A DNA stretch of 64,000 nt from Bradyrhizobium sp. NP1 (GTDB lineage Bacteria; Pseudomonadota; Alphaproteobacteria; Rhizobiales; Xanthobacteraceae): positions 5,868,001-5,932,000 of the forward strand of contig NZ_CP127385.1 in the NCBI RefSeq assembly GCF_030378205.1. Direction: 5' to 3'. The position numbers were made by a program, and so were the translations under genes. Shown here one piece after another: positions 48,918 through 57,699 of the stretch. Position 1 is the stretch's first letter, and every line of letters begins with the position of its first letter. The notes under the pieces are model-generated. The model saw nothing but the letters and a program-made list of their open reading frames with translations, searched no databases and was not told the origin of the DNA.

Positions 48918-50326
48918 ACGACCCTCCATCTCGGCTGGGAATGTCTGGATAGTTTGCTTCTCTCCGCAACGGCCGAGGCGCGCGCCTGGCCCTCCTGCAA
49001 AAGCGCCCCCTCGTCCATCGAGGTCAGCTTTCCCCTTTCGAGCAGAATCCGGCCATCGACCAACACTGTGTCGGCCCCGCCGCGCGTGCTGAAAGCGAGG
49101 TTCGCAAGGGGATCGTGCAGCGGCACCCAATCACTCTGATTGACACCGAACAACGCGATATCGGCCTTCTTGCCTGCTTCGAGCGAGCCGATTTCCTTGT
49201 CGATGCCGAGCGCTTTGGCGGCCCGAATCGTCGCCATCTCCAATGCCAATTCGGGCGGCGTAATCGTCGCGTCCAGCCTGAACGACATGCTGCCGCCGCA
49301 AAACAGAAAGAGCTGCCGCAGCAGGTCGGTGTGATTGCTGGCCATCGCGGAGAAGCTGCCGAGCAGGACATTGACGCCGAAAGCGACGAGCTCCGGATAG
49401 CGGCCATATTCCAGCGATCCGGTACCGAGCCTGTGCGAGGCTGACGGCGTGCAAACGACGTGAGCGGCAGCATCGCGCAGCCTGACCATGTCAGTCGGAC
49501 TGGACCAGCCGGCGTTCGAGATCAAAAGCCTGTCGCCGAGCAATCCGGCCGCGTCGAGACGCTCGACCTCGGTGCGAAAGTGCTCCCGGCGGGATGCGAC
49601 GGCGTCGTCACGGCAGAAGGCCGCACCTGCCAATGTGATTGCGCCGGTCGTGGCGGCAAGTCTCGCCATTCCTCGGCAAAGGTCGTCGCTGCACGCCGGA
49701 AGCCAGGGCAGAGCCAGGGCCGGCCGGACACGAGACGACCCCAGCGCCTGAATTTCGAGAACGGCGCGTTGGGCGTTTTCAATTTCTTCGACGCAATCCG
49801 TCGCTCCGATCGGCGCCTCACCAAAAAACGTATCGGTCACGTCAGAGCAAGAACGTGAAACGAATGCCCGGATCCCCAGGGAGGCCGCAGCGCCTGCGAC
49901 CTGTCCATAAAAGCGGCTGCCCGCGTCCACGAAGCACGTCGTACCCGCATGAACCATTTCAACCTGGCTCAGGAGGGATGCCGCGAATGCGTCTTCGGGA
50001 GACAGCGCCGCCTCGTAGGGCAGCCGACGACCGAGATGGTATTCATACATGTCGCAGGCGTCAGCCAGACCACGGCCAAGATGGTGACTGCTGTTGACGC
50101 AGCAGTCGACGATGCCCGGCAGCGCGAGCAGCCCGCGTCCGTCGATGGTTTTCTCGGCCTCGATGGAATGATCCAGATCCTCGGATTTCCCGATTGCCAC
50201 GATCCGGTCGCGGTCAACCGCAATCGATGCGCTCTTCACGATTTCACGGGAAGCGTTGACCGTTACGGCCCAGTCCACGCCCTTGATGAGGACGGAACAG
50301 CGCGGCAAACCATCTCTCGCGCTCAT
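48914..50326 (-). CDS. Amidohydrolase-fold protein without metal ligands (probable pseudoenzyme)
   Basis: A 470-residue paralogue of the next gene, with the fold of cytosine/8-oxoguanine/triazine deaminases: an N-terminal beta-sandwich (CSVLIKGVDWAVTV), barrel, and C-terminal SLEAGKKADIALFGV. All usual metal positions are changed. The HxH after beta-1 reads Cys76-Val-Asn78 (IVDCCVNSS). The beta-5 His/Glu become Gly and Phe (LAGAAFC), the beta-6 His region reads SNAGWSS, and the beta-8 Asp region reads GSFSAMASN. It therefore probably does not catalyse metal-dependent hydrolysis, and may be a structural or regulatory subunit of its paralogue. It overlaps both neighbours by 4 bases. Confidence 0.85.
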   Translation of the reverse strand: MSARDGLPRCSVLIKGVDWAVTVNASREIVKSASIAVDRDRIVAIGKSEDLDHSIEAEKTIDGRGLLALPGIVDCCVNSSHHLGRGLADACDMYEYHLGRRLPYEAALSPEDAFAASLLSQVEMVHAGTTCFVDAGSRFYGQVAGAAASLGIRAFVSRSCSDVTDTFFGEAPIGATDCVEEIENAQRAVLEIQALGSSRVRPALALPWLPACSDDLCRGMARLAATTGAITLAGAAFCRDDAVASRREHFRTEVERLDAAGLLGDRLLISNAGWSSPTDMVRLRDAAAHVVCTPSASHRLGTGSLEYGRYPELVAFGVNVLLGSFSAMASNHTDLLRQLFLFCGGSMSFRLDATITPPELALEMATIRAAKALGIDKEIGSLEAGKKADIALFGVNQSDWVPLHDPLANLAFSTRGGADTVLVDGRILLERGKLTSMDEGALLQEGQARASAVAERSKLSRHSQPRWRVV

Positions 50327-51720
50327 CTGACGCTCCAGTGCGGCCTGTGGATCCGATCGAGGCCAGAGCGCTCTGCGATCGCGAGGCCCCGCATCTGGCC
50401 TTCGCGAATTGTCTCCTCTTCAGAGAAGGCAGTAATTTCGCCCTCCCGCATGAGCAGGCGGCCATCGACGAACACGTAATTTGCGCCGCCGCGGGAACTG
50501 TGCACGAGATTTGAGAGGGGGTTGTGGACCGGGCACCATTCAGATGTCCGCGTGTCGAACAGGACCAGGTCGGCTTTCTTGCCGACTTCAAGGGATCCAA
50601 TCTCATCCTGCATCCCGACGGCGACGGCGCCATTGATCGTTGCCATTTCGATCATCTGCTCCGGGGGAAAGATGAAAGGACTTATCCGTGTTGATCTCAT
50701 CATGCCCGCGCCGAGCCCCATCACGCGCACCAGGTCGAGGTGGTTGCTCGACATTGCCGCATTCCCGCCGAGCGCCACGGTCACGCCAAGCGCAGCAAAT
50801 TCCGGGAAATGGCCGAAGGTCGCGTCACCCAGAGCAATTCGATAGCCGGTGGTCGGGGTATATGAGATCTTGAAGCCGCGCTTCTGGGCGAGCGCTATCT
50901 CATTTGGATTGGCCCAGCCCATTTGGATCATCACCATGTCGGGGCCAAGGACATCGAGCGCTTCCATGCGTTCGATATCGGTGAGGCCGCTGGTCCGTCG
51001 CGATCCGACGCTTTGATCGTGAGATTCACAGCAATGCGTGACGATGCCGACCTTGTGCTTGTCAGCCAGGCGGCGGATGCCCTTGCAAAGGGCATCGGAA
51101 CAGCCGACCGGTATGCGTATCGAGAGCCAGGCCCGAACGCGGCCGCCGTGCGCATTCTTGTATGTGACGACGGTTTCTTCAGCCCGATCGAGCGCTTCTT
51201 CGGTGCTCTCGCGGAACAGCGGCCTTCGCGGCAGCTTTCCGATTTTCGTATTCTGAATGTCGAAGGCGGTTCGCGAAACGAAGCCGCGCATGCCGGAGTC
51301 GCCGGTGGCGCGTGCCGTCTCGTCGGGATAGTAGCTGCTCGGATCGAGAAAGCATGTGGTGCCGGATCGAATCAATTCGAGCTGACACAGGCGCGCCGCC
51401 CAGTAGGCGTCTTCGGCAGTCATCACCGACTCGTAGGCGTAGAGACGCTCCAGAAGCAGGACGGGCATGTCGCATCCGTCGCCAAGCCCCCTGCCGAGAT
51501 GCTGGGTGTTGTGAACGTGGGTGTCGATGAAACCCGGCAGCGCAATGTGGCCGCTGCCGTCAATGACCTCATCCGCCTGGTAGTCGGGCGGCAGGTCCTC
51601 CGCCTTTCCGACGAATTCCAGCCTGTCGTCGGCGATGCCAACCGCGCCGTGCCTATAGATTGTCCTTCCGGCATCGACGGTTATCAGCCAGTCTACATTC
51701 TTGATCAGAACGCGCCCCAT
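50323..51720 (-). CDS. Amidohydrolase family protein (deaminase-like) with incomplete metal site
   Basis: About 465 residues from the ATG at 51720, preceded by GGGAGAG; the frame is open to a TTG at 51738. The sequence resembles 8-oxoguanine/cytosine/s-triazine deaminases. HxH is intact (DTHVHNTQHLGRGL, His68/His70) and His229/Glu232 of beta-5 are present (VTHCCES). However, the third histidine is replaced by Gln266 (MIQMGWANPNEI) and the catalytic Asp of beta-8 by Asn320 (LGGNAAMSSNH). Activity is therefore doubtful or of a new type. It heads the operon and overlaps the paralogue by 4 bases; the Liv importer follows. Confidence 0.88.
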   Translation of the reverse strand: MGRVLIKNVDWLITVDAGRTIYRHGAVGIADDRLEFVGKAEDLPPDYQADEVIDGSGHIALPGFIDTHVHNTQHLGRGLGDGCDMPVLLLERLYAYESVMTAEDAYWAARLCQLELIRSGTTCFLDPSSYYPDETARATGDSGMRGFVSRTAFDIQNTKIGKLPRRPLFRESTEEALDRAEETVVTYKNAHGGRVRAWLSIRIPVGCSDALCKGIRRLADKHKVGIVTHCCESHDQSVGSRRTSGLTDIERMEALDVLGPDMVMIQMGWANPNEIALAQKRGFKISYTPTTGYRIALGDATFGHFPEFAALGVTVALGGNAAMSSNHLDLVRVMGLGAGMMRSTRISPFIFPPEQMIEMATINGAVAVGMQDEIGSLEVGKKADLVLFDTRTSEWCPVHNPLSNLVHSSRGGANYVFVDGRLLMREGEITAFSEEETIREGQMRGLAIAERSGLDRIHRPHWSVR

Positions 51721-51741
51721 GGGGTTTCGCTCTCCCAACTC

Positions 51742-51758
51742 ATTCTATTTGTTAGAAT
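51742..51758. promoter_or_regulatory. Inverted repeat upstream of the amidohydrolase-liv operon
   Basis: ATTCTA (51742-51747) and TAGAAT (51753-51758) flank 5 bases. It lies between the divergent GntR gene and the operon, where an operator is expected. The arms resemble those of the TetR motif at 4076, 7118 and 10378, but the spacing is 3 bases shorter, so it may belong to the local GntR regulator instead. Confidence 0.45.
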
Positions 51759-51854
51759 GACCGTAAGATGGCAAGAATTGGCTGTCAAGAGGACGATTTG
51801 CGCTGGGCCGAATGATCCCGTACGTAACTTGACGGAGCGAACCCTGAACGAGCC

Positions 51855-52664
51855 ATGCGGACAGCAGAAAAGAAGTCGCAGCTAAACGCGCCGCTGTATC
51901 AGCAAGTCGCCGCTGAGTTTCGCCGCCGATTGGAGACCGCGGTCTGGGTGCCGGGCGCGCGCATTCCCAGCATCGACGCGCTCCAGGAAGAGTTTTCGGT
52001 CGCCGGCGTGACGATCCGGCAAGCGATAGAATCGCTTGAATCCGAAGGACTGCTGAAACGATACCAGGGCAAGGGAACGTTCGTATCCGGCGACGTTCAG
52101 GCGCGACGCTGGCTGAAAGTAGCCACGACATGGCGCTCTCAATTGGAGACGATCAAGGACGTCGTTCCCAATTTCATTGAGACGTCGGATCCTCCCAAGT
52201 CACCGAGACTGGCCAGCACCGAAGGCCGCCCGGCCGCGGACTACATCTATCTGAAGAGCGTGCAGTCGAGAGACGGATCCCCTTACGCATTGGTCAGCTT
52301 GCACCTGGCGAAATCGATCTTTGATCAGGATCCGAAGGCCTTTCGCAGTCGGGCAGCAATGGCCGCGCTGGTCGAGATGCCCGGCGTTTCCATCAAGAGA
52401 ACGCGTCAAACCATCATCATCGGAAAGGCCGATGCCGCCACGGCCGTGCGGTTGGGGCTCGCGTTGGACGCGCCTGTGGTCGAGGCCAGGTGGATCATTA
52501 CCGATCAGGATGACGTCGCGATCTACGTCGCCGAGATAGTCTATCGCGGCGATCTCATTCGCTTCGAGATCGAGCTTCCCGCGCCCGACGATGACCTGGA
52601 CCTTCGGCGTGCAGGGACTTCGCGACGATCCGGCTCTAAGAACAGTGGTCGCCGGCGAGCCTAG
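51855..52664 (+). CDS. GntR family regulator, HutC subfamily (UTRA domain)
   Basis: A 269-residue regulator. The winged HTH (residues 10-80) reads APLYQQVAAEFRRRLE and GVTIRQAIESLESEGLL, ending RYQGKGTFVSG. A UTRA effector domain follows (SPYALVSLHLAKSIFD, then VEARWIITDQDDVAIYVAEIVYRGD). HutC-type regulators sense small nitrogenous or sugar ligands. It is divergent from the amidohydrolase-liv operon and is its likely regulator. The C-terminus converges on the first peptide-type binding protein gene. Confidence 0.93.
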   Translation: MRTAEKKSQLNAPLYQQVAAEFRRRLETAVWVPGARIPSIDALQEEFSVAGVTIRQAIESLESEGLLKRYQGKGTFVSGDVQARRWLKVATTWRSQLETIKDVVPNFIETSDPPKSPRLASTEGRPAADYIYLKSVQSRDGSPYALVSLHLAKSIFDQDPKAFRSRAAMAALVEMPGVSIKRTRQTIIIGKADAATAVRLGLALDAPVVEARWIITDQDDVAIYVAEIVYRGDLIRFEIELPAPDDDLDLRRAGTSRRSGSKNSGRRRA

Positions 52665-52751
52665 CCCAGTGGAGGCATCGCCGGCGCCGCCCTCTCCGCA
52701 GGCGGTCTTGCCGCGGGCGACGGCGTCGAGTCACCGCCCGGCTGAATGCCA

Positions 52752-54302
52752 TCATTTCCAGTGGATTGTGCGCAGATCATAGAACGCGTAGCCTTGTTGA
52801 GGCACCCATTCGATCTGGCTGTCCATCGCAAAGACGGAGAACAGCTCGGAAATCAGAACGGCATGCCCGTCATCGCGCATGATCCGTGCGATCTTGCGGA
52901 ACAGCTTGTCGCGCTCGGCGGGATCCTCAACCGAGTTCGTCTGTTCGATCAGCGCATCAACTTCGGGATTGTGGTAGTCTGACCAGGTGCCCTTCTTGGC
53001 TGCGGTGCCGAAGATCGCAGTGATCGGATCATAGATCGCGTTCGAATACTGCATGACGGTCATCGGCCCGGACGCGTGCGTATTGTTGAGCCGATTCCAC
53101 GCTGGATAGTCCAGTATCTTGATCTTTGCGCGCACGCCGATGGCCTGCCAGTAGCCGGCGACCGCATCGGTGACATCCTTCGGATAGGAGTTCGGGCTCA
53201 GAAGTTCAGTTTCGAAACCGCGTGGATAGCCTGCATCGGCAAGAAGCTTTCGCGCCTGCGTCGGGTCGTATGGATACGGCTTCAGATCCGGATCGACGCC
53301 CACGGGATAGTAGGCCGAGATGAAAGACGTCAGAGGTTTGCCGATGCCATGTTGAACATGCTTGATGATGGCGTCGACATCGATCGCGTAGTTCAATGCA
53401 AGGCGCACTCGCTTGTCGGCCAGCGGCGTGTTCGGCACGTTCGAATAGAGACGAATGTGCAGCGGACTCCCGGCCGGTACGAGGACAACCGAGAGACCGG
53501 CCGTGCTTTTGATCTGCTTCACGTCGCTCGGTGCGATCATGTCGGCCACATCAACCTCGCCGGCGCGCAGCGCGTTCAGACGGCTTGATGCGTCGGGGAT
53601 GTACCGAAAAATCAGATGCTTGATCGCCGGCTTGGCGCCATAATACGCGTCGTGGCGCTCGAGCTCGAGAGACTGTCCGATCTGGTGCGAGACAAGCTTG
53701 TAGGGACCAGCGCCGACCGGCGCCCTGGCGAAAGCCTCGACCGACGGCAACGACTCCAGATATGCCTTCGGCACCAGAGCGACGAAAGCCGCCACCTTGT
53801 TCAGGAATACGACGTCGCGTTGCTTGAGCTTGACGTTGACGGTCGCGGGATCAATGACGTCGACCCGGTCGATGATGTCGGCAAGATAAGGCCGCCGCGT
53901 ACTCTTGATTGCCGGGTCCAGGATCCGATCGAAGGAGAATTTCACGTCTTCGGCAGTCAGTTTGGCTCCGTTGTGAAAGATGACGTCCTGTCGGATGGTG
54001 AATCTATAGTCGAGACCGTCGTCGGAAACCTTCACGTCTTTGGCGACCTGAGGGATCAGTTTGCCCTGTTTGTCGAACGTGTAAAGATTGTCGAACATCT
54101 GCCAGGCATAACGATCGGAATTTCCGGTGTTGTCGACCTGCGCATCGAGCATCGCGATATCGCGACCGATAGCGATGACGATCGTGTCCTTGTCGACCGC
54201 CGGCCTCCCGCCAATCGCCGTGGACGGCGTAGCACCGAGCACGACACCGAAAAGAGCGAGGGCAACGATCGCGACACGCGATCCACGTTTATTCGCCCAC
54301 AT
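52752..54302 (-). CDS. Peptide/opine/nickel-type ABC substrate-binding protein, paralogue 1
   Basis: A 516-residue SBP_bac_5 protein. The signal peptide (VAIVALALFGVVLGATPSTA) is followed by a mature start IGGRPAVDKDTIVIAIG. It has the family segments DNLYTFDKQGKLIPQVA, FHNGAKLTAEDVKFSFDRIL and PVGAGPYKLVSH, and ends YDLRTIHWK. It is closely similar to the proteins at 60532 and 62962. It is the last gene of the run on this strand, after the LLM and acyl-CoA-dehydrogenase-like enzymes. It supplies ligand to the Dpp-like permeases; the ligand is unknown. Confidence 0.94.
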   Translation of the reverse strand: MWANKRGSRVAIVALALFGVVLGATPSTAIGGRPAVDKDTIVIAIGRDIAMLDAQVDNTGNSDRYAWQMFDNLYTFDKQGKLIPQVAKDVKVSDDGLDYRFTIRQDVIFHNGAKLTAEDVKFSFDRILDPAIKSTRRPYLADIIDRVDVIDPATVNVKLKQRDVVFLNKVAAFVALVPKAYLESLPSVEAFARAPVGAGPYKLVSHQIGQSLELERHDAYYGAKPAIKHLIFRYIPDASSRLNALRAGEVDVADMIAPSDVKQIKSTAGLSVVLVPAGSPLHIRLYSNVPNTPLADKRVRLALNYAIDVDAIIKHVQHGIGKPLTSFISAYYPVGVDPDLKPYPYDPTQARKLLADAGYPRGFETELLSPNSYPKDVTDAVAGYWQAIGVRAKIKILDYPAWNRLNNTHASGPMTVMQYSNAIYDPITAIFGTAAKKGTWSDYHNPEVDALIEQTNSVEDPAERDKLFRKIARIMRDDGHAVLISELFSVFAMDSQIEWVPQQGYAFYDLRTIHWK

Positions 54303-54353
54303 CGTCGTTCCTCACATGCTGCCGTTGGTTTGAATTCTCGACCGACAAAATGA

Positions 54354-55412
54354 CTATGCGTTCTTCGCTCGCAGCAACGGCAGCACCAAGCGGCCAAAGC
54401 GCTCCGCCTCCTCGTCGTGGAGATAGCCCGACAGGCAGAAGGAATGGCAGCCAACGTCGATGAACTTCTGCAGCGTGTCGGCGCACTGCCGGGGATCGCC
54501 GACAACTGCGATGCCTGCACCGGGGCGCACTTTGGTGATGCCGGTCCACAGATGGGGGATGATGAGGTCCTGACTGGAGAGTTCCTGCATCCGACGGTTC
54601 GCCACCGAATTCTGGAAACGACCGGCGATATCCTTGCGGAATTCGGCATCCGCGTGACGAATGAGTTGGTCGGCAGCCGCCCAGGCGTCTTCCTCGCGCT
54701 CGCGGCAGATGATTTGCAGGCGCATGCCGAATCCGATCTGGTCAGCCCGCCCATACTTTGCCGCGAGCTGTCGAATCTGGCTCATATTCTCGGCCACCCG
54801 GTCCGGGTGATCGCCCCAGAAGAGATGGACGTCCGCGTGCTTGGCCGAGATCTCCCACGCTTCTTTCGAGCCACCTCCCAGATAGAATTTCGGATACGGC
54901 TTCTGAAGGACGGGCGGAATGACCTGAACGCCCTTGAGCTTGTAGAATCGCCCGTCATAGTCGATCGGCGCGTCGGCTTTCCACAAGGCCTTGAGGATGC
55001 TGACTTCCTCATCCATCAGCAGATAGCGGTCGTTTTTGCTGTAGGGTAGCCCGTCGGCGGCATATTGCTCGTCGCTCAGACCGGCGATCAGATTGATACA
55101 AATCCGCCCACCGGAGAGCTGATCGAATGTCGAGATCATCTTTGCCAGCAGCACCGGATTGATGTAGCCGGGTCGGGCCGCGATCAGCGGCTTTATCGAT
55201 TTGGTTCGGGCCGCCATCATCGCGCCCGTGATCCAGGCTTCCCAGCAATGGACGTTGACCGGAATCAGCAGGTACTCGAAACCAGCGCGCTCCGCACTGA
55301 GCGACACGCGGTCGAAAGCGTCGATCGATGGCGGCACGGATGCACCCGGATCTCCGTAGGCCGTCGTGTCACCTTGCGTGGGAATGAACCAGCCCAGCTC
55401 GATTTTTCGCAT
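54354..55412 (-). CDS. LLM class flavin-dependent oxidoreductase (SsuD-like)
   Basis: A 352-residue bacterial-luciferase-like TIM barrel from the ATG at 55412 (MRKIELGWFIPTQGD), preceded by GGAGGAGG. Segments FEYLLIPVNVHCWEAW, KMISTFDQLSGGRICINLIAG, KFYLGGGSKEAWEISAKHADV and GVHLFWGD-like text fit alkanesulfonate monooxygenase relatives, which use reduced FMN and oxygen. No flavin reductase gene is nearby, so reduced flavin must come from elsewhere. It is linked to the flavin monooxygenase-like gene upstream and to the importer; it may desulfonate or oxidise the imported compound. Confidence 0.9.
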   Translation of the reverse strand: MRKIELGWFIPTQGDTTAYGDPGASVPPSIDAFDRVSLSAERAGFEYLLIPVNVHCWEAWITGAMMAARTKSIKPLIAARPGYINPVLLAKMISTFDQLSGGRICINLIAGLSDEQYAADGLPYSKNDRYLLMDEEVSILKALWKADAPIDYDGRFYKLKGVQVIPPVLQKPYPKFYLGGGSKEAWEISAKHADVHLFWGDHPDRVAENMSQIRQLAAKYGRADQIGFGMRLQIICREREEDAWAAADQLIRHADAEFRKDIAGRFQNSVANRRMQELSSQDLIIPHLWTGITKVRPGAGIAVVGDPRQCADTLQKFIDVGCHSFCLSGYLHDEEAERFGRLVLPLLRAKNA

Positions 55413-55535
55413 CGCCCGACAAACCTCCTCCATAGACCACCCAGTGAATCCGCTCGACGATCGTCGCGGTGCCGAGCCCGCCATCCGCAGCAGGTGTTGC
55501 GGAGGCGGCGTAATCCGCCTCCGCTGAAACGCGCG

Positions 55536-56708
55536 TCAGCGCTGCAGGGTCGAATCGAAGCTTTCTCCCAGTTCGGACTGGCCGATGATCTGCGCCGTGC
55601 GGTCGTGGCCCGCATGCAGGACGTGGGTTTCCAGGTCGCGCAGATAACGGCTGAGCGGGAACTCGTCGAACAGAGCGGTCGAGCCAGCTGCGTGGATAAT
55701 CTTGTGGGAGAGTTCGAAGGCCACATGCGCCGCCGTCGACTTGGCCGCCATGGATGCAAGCTCCGCCTCGACGACCGGTTTCGTCTTCCAGCACGCGATG
55801 GCGTGATGGAAGATCGCCCGCGCCGCCTCGAGCTGGATCTTCATTTCGCCGGTTCGCATCTGGGTGATGCCGTCCCGACCGCGGCCGCGCTTGCGCATGT
55901 AGTCGAGGTACCAATCGTACATGCCCTCGGTCGCGCCCAGATAGGTGGCCGCGAATCCGAGGTGGAATTTCCCCTGCCAGCGCTGACGCGGATACGTGCC
56001 CGGTTCACCGAGGAACTGGTCTTCGGTCACGAAAACGTTGTCGAGTGTAATGATCGATGATGGAGCCGCCCGCATCCCGTTCGGCCGATACCAGGCGTGA
56101 TCCATCGAGACACCCTCCATACCCGGCTCGATGATGATCATCTGGTGATTTTGGTTGTAGTCCTCGGTTCCGGCGAGGGCGACGAAGATGATTGCGAAGT
56201 CCATCGTCGGCGCATTGGTGGCGTAGTTCTTCTCGCCGTTGATGACCCATCCGCCATCGACCTTCTTGGCGGTCGTATTCATCATATACATATGCTTGCG
56301 CTTGGCTTCGCTGCCGACGAACGAGCCCAGGAACGAACGCTCCCGCATGGGCTCAAGATAGCGCTTCTTCTGGCTCTTCGTGCCGATGGCTTCCAGGCAC
56401 CAGGCGGTGTGATTGGTCACCTGAACACAATGCGCGGTGCCGGGGCAGCCCTGCGCGATGCTGCGCTGGGCCTGCAGATAGGTCGCCGGATCGTCGGTAT
56501 CGAGATTGCTGCCGCGACCTCCGCGTTCCTTCGACAGGGTGGTGCGTAGCCAGCCACCCTGGTGAAGTTCCCTGATGTTCTCGACCGGCATGTCGCAATT
56601 GGCATCGTAGGCGCGCCCGCGCTCGCGAAACTTGGTCGTCGCGAGTTCGCGCAGCGCCGTCATCTCCGCGGTATGCAGGGCTGCTTCCGGATCAATCGGG
56701 CGTTCCAT
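55536..56708 (-). CDS. Acyl-CoA dehydrogenase-fold flavin enzyme (DszC/SfnC-like monooxygenase type)
   Basis: About 390 residues from the ATG at 56708, preceded by AAAGGA; a start at 56729 inside the ATPase gene is less likely. The fold is that of acyl-CoA dehydrogenases (HQGGWLRTTLSKERGGRG, VDGGWVINGEKNYATNA, FELSHKIIHAAGSTALFDEF). The C-terminal HAGHDRTAQIIGQSELG fits group D flavin monooxygenases. The usual catalytic glutamate of dehydrogenases is not evident. With the LLM enzyme downstream it suggests oxygen-dependent attack on a sulfur- or nitrogen-containing compound. The function is inferred from class and context. Confidence 0.85.
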   Translation of the reverse strand: MERPIDPEAALHTAEMTALRELATTKFRERGRAYDANCDMPVENIRELHQGGWLRTTLSKERGGRGSNLDTDDPATYLQAQRSIAQGCPGTAHCVQVTNHTAWCLEAIGTKSQKKRYLEPMRERSFLGSFVGSEAKRKHMYMMNTTAKKVDGGWVINGEKNYATNAPTMDFAIIFVALAGTEDYNQNHQMIIIEPGMEGVSMDHAWYRPNGMRAAPSSIITLDNVFVTEDQFLGEPGTYPRQRWQGKFHLGFAATYLGATEGMYDWYLDYMRKRGRGRDGITQMRTGEMKIQLEAARAIFHHAIACWKTKPVVEAELASMAAKSTAAHVAFELSHKIIHAAGSTALFDEFPLSRYLRDLETHVLHAGHDRTAQIIGQSELGESFDSTLQR

Positions 56709-56721
56709 CGGGCGATTCCTT

Positions 56722-57699
56722 TCAAGCATTATTGGTCTCCAGGCGGATCGTTTCGGCGAAATGGCAGGCGACGAGGTGATCAGGCTCCAGCCGGCGCAGG
56801 GATGGCGGCTCCAGGCGGCAGCGATCGCGGGCGAAAGGACAGCGAGTGTGGAAGACGCAGCCTGAGGGCGGGGACAGCGGCGAGGGTATCTCCCCGGAAA
56901 CCGGAGCTGCGTTGACGTCCGGCGTGGCGGAGGCGATCAGGGCCAGACTGTAGGGATGCCGCGCGTCGGAGAGGATCGTCTCCTTCGATCCGACTTCGAC
57001 AAAGCGCCCCAGATAAAGCACGCCTATCTGCGTGCTCATGAAGCCAATGACGGCGAGGTCGTGTGAAATCAGGAGATAGGTCAGCCCCAGTCGGTCCTGC
57101 AAATCGCGGAGCAAATTCAGGATCTGAGCCTGAATCGACACGTCGAGCGCCGAAACCGGTTCGTCCAGGACGAGGAGACGCGGCTCGAGCGCGAGAGCTC
57201 GCGCAATCGCCACACGCTGGCGCTGTCCTCCCGACATCTCGTTCGGATAGCACCGCGCCACGCTCTGCGGCAGGCCGACCGCGTCGAGGAGGTAGGCGAC
57301 CCGTTCCGCCCGCGCCGCTTTGCTCGGATAAGTGCGATGGATTCGAAGCGGCTCATCGATGATGCGATCGACCCGCATGCGCGGACTGAGCGCGCTGTAG
57401 GGGTCCTGCAGCACCGGCTGCAGCAAGCGGCGGAACGCAAAGCGTTCCGCCCTGTCGTGCCCGGCAATGTCGCGACCATCGATGACGATCTCACCCGATG
57501 TCGGCTCGTCGGCTCCCATGACCATCTTTGCGGTCGTCGTTTTGCCGGAGCCGGATTCGCCCACCAGGCCGAAGGTCGTTCCGGCGGGCACGTCGAACGA
57601 AATCCCGGCGACGGCGTGCAGAATCTCCGCCTTCCCGAACAGGCCGCGGGAGATCGGAAACGTCTTTCGCAAATCTCGAACCGAGAGGAAGGCGCTCAT
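56722..57699 (-). CDS. Dipeptide/oligopeptide-type ABC transporter ATP-binding protein (DppF/OppF-like)
   Basis: A 325-residue ATPase from the ATG at 57699 (MSAFLSVRDLRKTFPIS), overlapping the next ATPase stop by 4 bases. Walker A is GESGSGKTTT, the signature MSGGQRQRVAIARAL, Walker B LLVLDEPVSALDVS and the switch region LLISHDLAVIGF. The C-terminal cysteine-rich oligopeptide/dipeptide tail (GCVFHTRCPFARDRC) can hold an iron-sulfur cluster in some relatives. It pairs with the DppD-like ATPase. Confidence 0.94.
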   Translation of the reverse strand: MSAFLSVRDLRKTFPISRGLFGKAEILHAVAGISFDVPAGTTFGLVGESGSGKTTTAKMVMGADEPTSGEIVIDGRDIAGHDRAERFAFRRLLQPVLQDPYSALSPRMRVDRIIDEPLRIHRTYPSKAARAERVAYLLDAVGLPQSVARCYPNEMSGGQRQRVAIARALALEPRLLVLDEPVSALDVSIQAQILNLLRDLQDRLGLTYLLISHDLAVIGFMSTQIGVLYLGRFVEVGSKETILSDARHPYSLALIASATPDVNAAPVSGEIPSPLSPPSGCVFHTRCPFARDRCRLEPPSLRRLEPDHLVACHFAETIRLETNNA

